Shown here piece by piece: positions 55,180 to 64,000 of a stretch of DNA of 64,000 nucleotides; position 1 is the first letter of the stretch; every line of letters starts with the position of its first letter. The translations under genes and the position numbers were made by a program. The DNA lies in contig CAMGYJ010000005.1 of NCBI GenBank assembly GCA_946122785.1, positions 33,532,002-33,596,001 of the forward strand, read 5' to 3'. This stretch comes from Linum tenue (taxonomy: Eukaryota > Streptophyta > Magnoliopsida > Malpighiales > Linaceae). Below the pieces are notes generated by a model. That model ran no database searches. It had not been told where the DNA came from and worked only from the letters and a program-made list of their open reading frames with translations.

Positions 55180-55501
55180 TTGATCCAAATCCGATTGGTG
55201 GATTCATGGATTGATCCATGGATCCAAATGGCAAATTACGGTTAGGTAGCTAAACTTTTCATATTTTACATTTTGGTACCCAAAATTTAATTTTTTATGC
55301 AAAAAATATCATTGGAAAATTATGTTTTGGTACCTAAAATTTTTTATCATGACATTTTAGTACCCAAACTTTTCAAAATTTACATATTGGTCCAAGACTT
55401 GAATGTCATTTGGATTCATGGATTAATTCACCAATTCACTTGATCCGATCCATTTGATCCATTGATACACCAATTCATGAATGCAATCCAATTGCCACCT
55501 C
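55180..55501. repeat. Dispersed repeat with GGATTCATGGAT motifs, copy 2
   Basis: Shares ordered blocks with 36640-36880, including TTTTGGTACCTAAAA, GACATTTTAGTACCCAAAC and the end TTGCCACCTCTAA. A first GGATTCATGGATTGATCCAT unit at 55200 is inverted relative to the second at 55415, suggesting this is a fuller copy with inverted ends. Confidence 0.6.
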
Positions 55502-55504
55502 TAA

Positions 55505-56820
55505 CACTATGTTCATGAAGGAAGGGAGGAAAAGGAGGGGAGGGTAGGAAAATTTGGAGGGGAGGTTAAATTTGGAAGGGAGGGAAATTAGAGGGAATTG
55601 GAAAGAAAATGTTGTTTAATAGAGGGAAAGTGGAACAGTTTCGTAATCCTTGATATTCTCGACACCCAATTAATAAAAAATGACTTAAGTATTAATTTAA
55701 TTAATTTGAACAATGAAGATCATAAAAAAGGGTAAATATAATATAGTAGCCAAATCTTTGATTTTAAACAAAATAATAGCTAAATTTTTTTAGAAACAGT
55801 ATAATAGCCAAACCGTTTATTTTCTATTCGGTCTAACGTTAGTTGACTCTGACGTAGCTAAAGTTGAGTGATATGGAATTTTTTTGGGAGGTGACAATAA
55901 CTCAAATATTTGACGAGGCCACATGGTTTTTTTATATTTATAATGCATTGTTTATAAGTAATTTTAAATGTAATTAATACTGATATAGTCTATATAAATT
56001 TAATTAGATCAATTAATACTTTATTAAAAAACTGACCATTCCCTTATCCTTCTCTCATACACCCACCGTGTGAAAGCACACTCCCAAACTTCCTCTCTCT
56101 CTCTCTCTCTCTCTCTCTTACTACGCCTCCTCTCCCTCCCTCTTCTCTAATGCCAAAGCAAGAGAAGCTCAGTTCTCCTCATCTCTTTTCCCTAGTGATC
56201 AATTTCAATCATAGACTTCTAATCCGAAACCCAAGCCTCCATCTTCCACCGGTGAATCCTGCGGCCGTCACCCACTGCTGCATGTTTCAGTTTTCGATTT
56301 ATGAGATTTCGATTTGGGGGAAAAAAGGTTAAAATCCAGTCTATTTGTTTGGTTTTTTGGAGAGGTTTTCGATGAAAGAAGATGGGGGAAGGCTTGTAGC
56401 TCAGTTCAATTTGGGAAGGAAGAAGGAAGAAGTTGAAGCTCAGTTCGATTTGGGAAGATGGCGGATTTTTGGGACAAAGAGGGAGCGAGTGAGCTTGGAT
56501 CGATTATACTTATTGGGAGATAGCCATGATTTTCTCTGGTTTGGGTTTGGGTTTGCATTTGGGGAGAACGAAAAAGAAGATGGGAAAGACAGAGGAGAAA
56601 GGAGAGAGAGAGGATAGAGGAGGGAGCTGTCAAAAAAAAAAATTGAAATTGTTGTTTTCTCTCCGATTTGGAGGGTTGGGTTCAACAGTGACCCATCCCT
56701 CCCTTTTCCCTCACCTCCACACTGTACAAAGCTTAAAAAACAGGGGAAAGTTCCTCGAAAATCCAACTCTCCTCCCTTTTCTTTCCTTTCCCCCCTTTTC
56801 TGCTCTAAATGAACATAGTG
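55505..56820. mobile_element. PIF/Harbinger-like element with TAA TSD
   Basis: The ends CACTATGTTCATGAAGGAAG and, inward from the right, CACTATGTTCATTTAGAGCA are inverted repeats followed by purine-rich GGGAGG stretches. TAA flanks both sides (55502-55504 and 56821-56823), as for PIF/Harbinger elements. The 1316-bp interior holds GC-richer, gene-like patches (56150-56330, 56345-56620), a (CT)n run and a second, AT-rich sequence that starts AATATAGTAGCCAAATC, like the Pack-MULE ends. It may therefore be nested. No transposase. Confidence 0.65.
56093..56118. repeat. (CT)n microsatellite
   Basis: About 13 CT units in a row, just before a gene-like patch with an ATG at 56150; it resembles a plant 5' UTR. 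Confidence 0.9.
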
Positions 56821-57681
56821 TAAATCTCTCCCTCCGCCATTTTTGTCCCACCCAATAAATTGTATGCGCTTGCAGCCCAATTTCGCTATGGTACACACAG
56901 CAAGTTTTGTGTGCACCAACTCACACGGCCGAGAGAGGGCCACGCCGCCCAAACCAGTAACAGAGGGCCAGAATTGAGCGAGCTAGGCGTAAGAGAGGAA
57001 AGGGGAAAAGCGAAGCCGGCTCAGCCGAGCCAAAAACTGGAGGGAGGGAAAAGTGGTGGGGTCGGGGCAGCGGGCTTTTGAAATTGAAAAAAAAAACTGT
57101 CTCCTCCAACCGCACCACCTCCTCCGCTCTTCTTCTTTCTCTCTGCGTTTTCTTTTCTTCTTCTTTCTCCGTTTCTTTCTCTGTTTTGCTCTCGTCGAAC
57201 CAGAACCAGAGCACACCTCCCTGCCCAAACACAGATCTCTTGTCGACGAGAAAGAAGGACATCGGCACAAGGAAAGCGAGGACGACGAGGTTCCTTCAGC
57301 CGACGAGCAGCGCAGTTGATAACCAGGAGAGCCTCGACGAGAGCGAATCGTCCATCCTCGAGTCTGGGTATTTGCTCCGGTGAGGACGATTCTCTCTGTC
57401 CTTTTCTTTCTAGGTGTGGGCTTTTCCCTTGAATCCTCCTTTTTGCTTCATTCTTGGTTGTTTAGGGTTTATTGAATACGCGTTTAGGTTTTTTTGGTAC
57501 AGCTTCAAAATCGACTCGATTCTCAAGGGTATTCTTCAGAATGTGTCTTGTGTAGGCGAGATATGTGAATTTTTTGTTGACTAAGTTTTTGGGTTGTTGC
57601 TTAGAATCGGTTTTTGCTTAGAATCAGTAAATATGGTTGAATCCAATAGTAGTTGTTACCGTAACCTTCAATCTGTTGAAT

Positions 57682-58005
57682 ACTAGTGATTTGTGGTTTG
57701 AAAATTAGTTATATAATGTTGACTGTGTTGTTGACTAATACTAGTTCTTCTGATTTTGAATATTAGTTGTATAATGTTGACTGTGTTGTTGACGAATACT
57801 AGTTCTTCTGATTTGAGTATTGTTGTATAATGTTGACTGTGTTGTTGACGAATACTAGTTCTTCTGATTTTGAATATTAGTTGTATAATGTTGCATGTGT
57901 TGTTGGCGAATATTAGTTCTTATGGTTTTGAATATTAGTTGTATAATGTTGACTGTGTTTTTGGCAAATACTAGTTCTTCTGATTTTGAATATTAGTTGT
58001 ATTCA
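57682..58005. repeat. 58-bp tandem repeat in the intron
   Basis: About five and a half copies of a unit with GAATACTAGTTCTTCTGATT, TTGAATATTAGTTG and TATAATGTTGACTGTGTTG. Copies differ by a few bases and short deletions. Confidence 0.85.
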
Positions 58006-58939
58006 TTGAAATTGTTTGTCATAGATTAATATTGCATGTTGAAAGTTCTGAATATTAGTTCTCTTCATTGTGTTGTGTTTCCCCCTTTTCTGAATACATG
58101 TGTTTTTGGTCTACAGGTTTGGAATAATGGTGTGAACCAAGAAGCGTGTTCCTGGACATATGAAACGACCGTTAGTAGATCCTCCTCCTGCTGAAGATGT
58201 TCCTCCTGCTATGAAACGACAACGACCCTTAATAGATCCCCCTTCTGCTGGGAAGTCTGGTGGGGAGTCTTCTGGGAATGCTGCTACGGGGAAAGCTGCT
58301 GAAGATATTCCTCCTCCTACTGCTGAAGATATTCCTCTTGGTCCAGAAGATCAGGTTGCAGCAAAAAGAGTTAAGTTTGCTGCTGGGACGTCCGGTGAGA
58401 CCTCTGCAGGGAAATCTGGTGAGACTTCTGTTGAGAAGTCTATGGGGAAGTCTTCTGGGATGAAGTCTGAGGGAAAGTCTTATGCGAAAGCTGGGGGGAA
58501 GTCTGCTGGCAAAGCTGTTGTGGGGAAGTTTGCTGGGAAAGTTGTTGTGGGGAAGTCTGCTGGGAAACATGGGGGGAAGTCTGCTGGGAAAGGTGTGGTG
58601 AAGTCTGCTGGGAAAGATGGGGGGAAGGCTGCTGGAAAAGGCAAGGCCAAGAAACCACATGAAACGCAGCATCGATGTCACACATCTTCATTGTTGAGTG
58701 TGATTGAATTTCGGAAGAAGGATGAGGCCTACTATGAGGAATGCGAGAAGAAGCATAAGAAGGCCGGGTTTGATGGATTGCTGGAGATACGCTTGCGCGG
58801 CGTCGATATGTTTCTGCTGTGTGCAATGGCACGACACTACGATGCTATTTCTGGCAGCTTCATTTTCGGAGAGGGAGAGAATAGGAAGGTGTTGTCCTTA
58901 GAGGACGAAGACGTGGCTCGTGTTTATGGCCTTCCTCAC

Positions 58940-59569
58940 CAATGCAGTCAAAAGCGTGATTCTACCTAGAAGCGGAAAATTGGTAAAATCGTAAACCGTA
59001 GAATCAAAGCGTAAAAACGTAAGTTTTTGACGCATACTGTAAAATAACGGAAAATGTGTTAAGTACGACATATACTATGTAAAATATGAGTGCACATAGT
59101 TTAGATAAGTTAATAAATACCTGTAATTCATGTCTAAAGTTGAGAAACTCATAACATTTTAACAATAAGTTCATAAACATATATCTTAACCATAAGCTAC
59201 CTTCCCCTCTAAGCTAGTGATTTTGGGAAGGGTCTAGTTGGTGAATTAGATTACTCTATTGAAACTAAGAATGCACCCAAGTACTTGATATGTATCTTTT
59301 AATCTTAAATATATCATATTTTTTGTGATTTACCTGTAAAATATAAGTATTTTCGTGAATAGAATAGTCCTTTAGTGAACTAGAAACGTAAAAGCGTAAA
59401 GCGTTTTGGTGAACCAGAAGCGTAAAAGCGTAAGCTTTTAAGCTTTAAAGCGCATTTCAGTCCCGATTTTATACACTTAAGATTTTATATGGAAACAAAA
59501 GCGTTATAGTGTTCTAGAAGCGTAAAATTGTAAGTTTTTAAGTTTTAAAGCGCGATTTTGACTTCATTG
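58940..59569. mobile_element. hAT-type non-autonomous element with TTCCTCAC TSD
   Basis: The 630-bp element has TIRs CAATGCAGTCAAAAGCGTG (left) and CAATGAAGTCAAAATCGCG (right, inward). The 8-bp TSD TTCCTCAC (58932-58939, 59570-59577) is perfect. The interior is AT-rich with repeated AGCGTAAAA phrases and no ORF. It sits in an exon; without it and one TSD copy the host frame is continuous. Confidence 0.9.
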
Positions 59570-59963
59570 TTCCTCACGTTGGGGAAGAAATAGTGTTGGA
59601 GAAGTGCCTGGACAAAACCAAGTTGTCGGATTTTCAAGCCGAGATTGGGTTGGGAGGGAACAGGTGCCGGAATTTCCCTCTGAGTGATATGGTGGACAAG
59701 TTAACGGATGAGAATGCTAGGCCTCCTGGTCTTAAGGCCGTCAAGCAGTTCATCCTGCTTGCCCTTGCCTCGCTGCTCCGACCATCATGGTCACGGATTT
59801 GTGAGCTTGATTATGCGTATTTCCTCGTTGGGAAGATTGAGCGGGTAAAAAGCTACAACTGGTTTGGCCTTGTTGTAGCTGAACTGAAGAGTAGCCTTGC
59901 TGCAGTTCAAGGAAAGGCATTTCTTGACTGGGTCCATGGAGATGTCCATTTCTTCATTGTAAG

Positions 59964-61292
59964 TGATAGACCGTTATTTACACATGTTTTTACCCTCGTT
60001 CTTACACCGTTTGAGGTGTTGATTCTCGTGTTTTAGGCCGATTTCACGCTAGGTTGTGCTTGTTTGTGATATTTCAGGTCCTAGTACGTGAATGAAGGCT
60101 TAGGAGCGAGTCGGGGGTCGATTGGACGAAGATCGGACAAATGGCGAGGTTTCAAGGAAGCTGCACAGGCAGACCATGGCATCACACGACCGTGCGAAGG
60201 ACAATTCAGGCCGTGCGGAATTCTGCGAGAGCATGCACGGGCAGGCCAGAATTCTCACACGGCCGTGCCAAAGTGCAACCCTGGCCGTGTGGTTTTTGCC
60301 GAGGCAGAGCACGGGCTGGATGGGAACCCTACACGGCCGTGCACCCTGGCCGTGCGAGTCGGGAAATCCTGGTTTTAGAGCCTATTCCGAGCCAAAAGTG
60401 GGGGAATCGTGTTTTCAGAGCAAAAACAGAGCCCTAGAGAGAGAAAGTACGAAGAACACATCCTAGAAGCTATCTTAGAGCTAGATTTCGTCGAATCGAG
60501 CTTGGAGATCGTCATAGGAGTGGAAATCATTGTCCCGGAGCAGATTTTCCTCATCGTTATGAGTATGACTAATCCGATTACTGTTTTCTCTTCTCTCTCT
60601 ATGGAGTAGAACCCTTCTCTCACTTGGGTATGAAGAACCCTAGTTCCTTGTGTTAGGGATTTGATTGTAATGACTTGGGATGATATTACTGTTTGATTTT
60701 AATCGAATGATGCATGTTTATTGAATTGATTGGAGTCTGATCAGCTTTTCTCGATTTCTGCTGCAACCTGAGATAGATAGAATCTGATTAGGTTGTTAGA
60801 GCCTCTTCATTCGATAGTAGGAGATTGGCTATACGAGAGTTAGCCAGTTTACTGCTTTGTACTGGAATTCAATTCCAGTAGTGGAGTTCTGTGTTCATAG
60901 CCTCAGCTTTCTATCCCGGTGAAGACTAGTCGTCTGCCGGGTAGTTAGACTGAGAGGGCTTGGTCAGCTTAAGAGATTCCAAGCTACTGTCGGATCTTCC
61001 GCAGTCTAATCAACAGTAAATCAACCCAGGGAATTACAATTGAACCTAACTAAGGGGCTAGGGGGACTCAATCCCGAGTGACTCTTTCCTGACTTTGAAA
61101 ACCGAACAATTTACTGCTTTCTTGTTGCTTTTGCTTTTACAACAATCACTCGAACTAGTTTGCTAGATAATAGAGAATCACGGAGTAAGCAGTAGATCTA
61201 GACCCCGGGTTGATAATTGAACTTGCCTGTTACTGCATTCCCGGACTGCGATTACACTTGGTCGCAGTTTGGTGTTGTGTTTTGGCGTGTCA
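59964..61292 (+). repeat. 5' LTR of the Athila-like element
   Basis: Starts TGATAGACCG and ends GCGTGTCA, giving TG...CA ends about 1329 bp apart, followed six bases later by the primer site. It includes a G+C-rich cluster with CACGGCCGTG palindromes (60170-60360) and a T-rich R/U5-like part. The start is chosen from TG position and exon context; it could be off by a few bases. Confidence 0.7.
60170..60360. repeat. Cluster of CACGGCCGTG palindromes
   Basis: ACACGGCCGTGC or near variants (GGCCGTGCGG, CACGACCGTGCG, GGCCGTGTGG, GGCCGTGCGAG) recur about every 25-40 bp in both orientations. It lies in the 5' LTR. A weaker set (CACGGCCGTGAAC) is in the probable solo LTR at 46600. Confidence 0.75.
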
Positions 61293-61298
61293 AGTTTT

Positions 61299-61315
61299 TG
61301 GCGCCGTTGCCGGGG
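61299..61315 (+). other. Primer-binding site, tRNA-Asp type
   Basis: TGGCGCCGTTGCCGGGG is complementary to the 3' end of plant tRNA-Asp (…CCCCGGCAACGGCGCCA), from which minus-strand DNA synthesis would start. Athila elements are known to use this primer. Confidence 0.88.
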
Positions 61316-61435
61316 AACCTCTAGGTTATTGGGGAAACGTGAGAATTTGTTACTCTAGCTTTTATTTACTGCATTTTATCTCTTCCACCTGTGTGCCTTC
61401 ACGGGTTGCTTCTGCTAATTGTGTGCAGGTAGTGC

Positions 61436-64000
61436 ATGACCCGTAGCCAGTCGGGAGAACTACTACCTTTAGACCAGGAGCTTGAACGAACTTGCAGGAA
61501 CTTCAAGCGGGCTCTAAAGGCGCGACTGGCTGCGGAGGAGGCGCTAACACAGCTGCAGTTAGAAGAAGAGGAAGAAGAGATGGGTGATCCAGAGAACCGT
61601 GCTGTGATCCCCGAGGAGCAGACCATGGGATCCTACTGGACCGCTAGGGCTGCAGACATGAGGTCACCCATTCAGCACCCTCATGTCCCAGCCAACAACT
61701 TTGAGGTGAGCACCTCAGTAATCACTATGTTGCGCGGTTCAGTGGTGTTCCGTGGTAAGGAGGGAGAGTGCCCTCGATCACATCTCAGGCGATTCCACGA
61801 GCTCATCGATGGAATCAAGATCAATGGGGTACCAGCTGAGGTACTTCCCTTTCACTCTGGAGGGGCAGGCCAAGGAGTGGCTAGACACTCGACCTCCGGG
61901 CTCCATCACCACGTTCGCCAACCTGGCGGACAAGTTCCTCACCCGCTACCATCCTCCATCCAAGACAGCTGATCTGCAGAAGCAAATTACACATTTTTCT
62001 CGGGATGAGGATGAGACCATTAGGGATGCTTGGGAGAGATACACCAGCCTCTTTCTCAGGTGTCCCAATCATGGTTTCAATGATGCATTCAAGGTGGGCA
62101 CCTTCTATCACGCCCTCTTCCCGTAGTACAAGCAGCTGATTGATTCGGTTTGTGGCGGGAACATGCTGACAAAAACCCCGCCACAGCTGAATCAACTCTT
62201 TGAGGAGATGGTGGAGAACGGGTACGACTGGGGCACTGCCAGGAGATCGAGACGAGCACCTGGACGGGGTGTGCATGCTGTGGGCACCCAGTCATCTGAT
62301 TTGGTGCAGGTGGTATCGAAGCTGGTTTCAGCTATCGATCGTTCTGGTTTGATTGCAGGTACAGGACAGCCGCAAGCGATGCACTGCCAGTGGTGTGAGA
62401 GCTCTTATCACACCGTGGAGGACTGTCAGGCGATGAGGGAGTCGTCCACTCCCCAGGAGCAGGTGGACTTCATCGAGAATGCCAGGCGCTTTGACCCCTA
62501 CAGCAACACCTATAACGAGGGGTGGCGCCAGCATCCTAACTTTTCTTGGGCTCGGCCAAATCCCAGACCACCAGCTCCCCAGGGACCTCCCGGTTTTCAG
62601 AGGCCTCCATACCAGCCCAGACAGGGGCAATTTCAGCAGCCACAGCAGCCACTCTATCCGCCCAGACAGGGCCAGTTCCACCTCAGTCGCAGGCACGACC
62701 ATTTCCACAGGCAGGGGCAGCACCTGCAGCCCCAGTACAGAGTGACCCGATGGAGGAACTGAGAGATCTGGTGGGTTCTCTGGCCACCTCCAGTGCAAAT
62801 AAATTCAATAACATTGAGCAGTTCATGGAGAAAGCTTCTGGCAAGTTCTTGGAGCTAGAAGCTGGTCAGAGAAACACACAGGCTGTGCTGCGAGATATAC
62901 AGACCCAGCTTGGTGGTGTTGCCCAGGCTGTTGCTCGGAGGACTCCAGGTACCTTGCCTGGTCAGACCATCCCTCACCCGCAGGACCAGGATGAAAATGT
63001 GAGTGCCATCACAACCAGGAGTGGCAAGGTGACCGCCGATCCACCTGTTCGGGCAGGAGAGAGAGAGAGACCCCTGCTTCAGCACTTCCAGCTAATCAGG
63101 AAGAAATGGAGAAGGAGGTTGAGGTGCCTGCTCCTAAACCGCAACCAGTGGTGAAGGAGTATGTACCACAGCTTCCCTTTCCTACTCGGTTGCACAAGGA
63201 ACGACTGGAGACTGAGTTTGCCAAATTCATGGCAATGCTGAAGCAGGTGAATATTAGCATGCCCTTCGTGGAGGCATTATCGAAGATGCCCAAGTATGCC
63301 AAGTTCATGAAGGATCTTCTCACCAACAAGAGGAAGCTTGGGGAGCTGTCTACGGTGATGCTAAACGAGGAGTGTTCTGCCATCCTGCAGAATAAACTAC
63401 CAGAGAAGCGGAAAGACCCAGGGAGTTTCACTATCCCTTGCATGATTGGTAGTTTGCATGTAGGGAAGTCCTTGGTGGATTTAGGCGCTAGCATTAATGT
63501 CATGCCATATTCACTGTTTAAGAAGCTAGGCCTAGGTGAACCCAGTAATACTAGGATGAGCATCCAGCTTGCTGATAGATCTATTGTGCATCCTAGGGGT
63601 ATAGCAGAGGACTTGATAGTCGCAGTAGGGCCATTTTCATATCCTGTTGATTTTGTGATTTTGGACAAAAATGAGGATGTTGATGTGCCATTGATACTGG
63701 GCAGACCTTTTCTCGCCACCGCCAAGGCGCTGATTGATGTTAATGATGGAAACTGATTTTAAGAGCTGGGGGTGAACAAATCACCTTCTCTGTTTCTGAT
63801 AATATGAAACACCCCCAGCTCCATGATGATCTTGATTACTGTGATGTTGTTGCTGATTTTGAGACCGCACTCGCCATCACGAGTGCGGGTACTGATGATT
63901 TCCTTGAGCGTTGTCTTTTGCTAGGGGAACAGGCATCACAGGATATGCAGCTGGAGGAGCAGCTTGCGGAGCTGGACGAGGCCGCGAGCGAGGGGCGAGA
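61436..64000 (+). pseudogene. Athila-like gag-protease polyprotein, decayed and partial
   Basis: ATG 61436 opens a Gag whose N-terminus includes an acidic coiled stretch (QLQLEEEEEEMGD). The capsid-type region (FTLEGQAKEWLDTRPPGS, ADKFLTRYHPPS) comes after a frameshift near 61840. A TAG interrupts at 62124-62126. A CCHC knuckle (CQWCESSYHTVEDC) lies near 62385. Another frameshift at about 62690 precedes a region with a coiled segment and SAITTRSGK. A third precedes the aspartic protease (SLVDLGASINVMPYSLFKKL, with ILGRPFLATA downstream) at 63400-63730. A fourth shift at about 63753 restores an open frame to the window edge. Gag forms the particle and the protease cleaves it. At least four frameshifts and one stop make this copy defective. 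Confidence 0.88.

Larger units (their letters stand above)
57060..59963 (+). pseudogene. Basic-repeat nuclear-type protein gene, disrupted three times
   Basis: A CT-rich 5' UTR exon ends at 57379; a 737-nt intron (57380-58116) follows; the ATG is at 58127. Codon 3 is TGA, where neighbouring codons suggest a lost Arg; the frame then runs on (TKKRVPGHMKRP), with a second Met at 58160 that could serve as start. The N-terminal part is a Lys/Gly/Ser/Ala repeat region (many GKSAGK units), like histone H1 tails. Then comes a globular part (FDGLLEIRLRGVDMFLLCAM, EDEDVARVYGLP) of the kind found in DUF1985/plant-mobile-domain-like proteins. The frame is cut by a 630-bp hAT insertion and resumes (VGEEIVLEKCLDKTKLSDFQ). 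The exon ends at a GTAAGT donor at 59959, where an LTR element begins. Confidence 0.6.
59964..64000 (+). mobile_element. Athila-like Gypsy LTR retrotransposon, 5' part
   Basis: The 5' LTR (59964-61292), a tRNA-Asp-type primer site and a decayed gag-protease region are in order; the rest runs off the window. Gag with a zinc knuckle followed by a protease with DLGAS and the tRNA-Asp primer are typical of the Athila lineage of plant Gypsy elements. The 5-bp sequence GTAAG before the LTR may be the target duplication; the other side is not visible. Confidence 0.85.

Noticed and set aside
56860..57383. ORFs before the 58-kb gene, for example 57078-57383
   Set aside because: They begin at non-ATG codons, lie in the CT-rich leader and run across the splice donor.
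58229..58681. Minus-strand ORFs opposite the GKSAGK repeats
   Set aside because: They are mirror translations of the repeat region; the plus frame continues into a globular domain.

Overview
This is a window of nuclear DNA from a flowering plant, most likely a eudicot. The evidence is AT-rich intergenic DNA, GT-AG introns, plant promoters with TATA boxes, small secreted Gnk2/DUF26-type cysteine-rich proteins, and plant-specific transposable elements: L1-type LINEs with a C-terminal RNase H, a MULE carrying both a transposase and a plant mobile domain gene, and an Athila-like Gypsy element with a tRNA-Asp primer site. I cannot name the species. Little of the window is ordinary coding sequence; most is layered transposon debris. 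Many insertions still have readable target-site duplications (TSDs), so the order of events can be partly reconstructed.

Layout. 1-5.3 kb: hAT-like terminus, minisatellite, possible solo LTR, a MITE and a 270-bp LINE tail. 5.3-6.5 kb: an intact two-EF-hand calcium-binding protein gene with its promoter. 7.3-13.9 kb: a possible multi-exon minus-strand gene that I do not recognise, perhaps decayed. 14.2-14.5 kb: a second copy of the same MITE. 14.57-20.2 kb: a 5.6-kb MULE with a perfect 9-bp TSD, a decayed plant mobile domain gene (+) and a decayed MURA transposase (-). 20.5-26.8 kb: a nearly intact L1 LINE with a perfect 16-bp TSD and one nonsense codon in ORF2. 27.7-48.5 kb: a dispersed family of five single-exon secreted Gnk2-like genes (four +, one -), with a 3' fragment, a split relic and an orphan promoter. 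Between them lie a nonsense-mutated second copy of the EF-hand gene, a second L1 carrying a nested hAT element, Copia and LINE scraps, a Pack-MULE and members of a new-looking MULE-like family. 48.5-56.8 kb: MULE-like element with a 51-bp minisatellite, a 5'-truncated antisense L1, an L1 ORF1 relic split by a hAT element, and a Harbinger-like element. 57-60 kb: a basic-repeat protein gene that has been hit three times: a nonsense at codon 3, a 630-bp hAT insertion, and an LTR retrotransposon at a splice donor. 60-64 kb: that retrotransposon (5' LTR, primer site, decayed gag-protease), which runs off the window.

How the genes relate. The EF-hand gene and a Gnk2-like gene appear to have been duplicated together as a pair. 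One pair is still compact (34.2-36.3 kb, EF-hand copy dead). The other has been pushed 21 kb apart (5.9 and 27.7 kb) by inserted DNA. All five Gnk2-like genes have a GCC-box or a one-base variant just upstream of the TATA box. This suggests, as inference only, control by ethylene-response factors and a role in extracellular defence.
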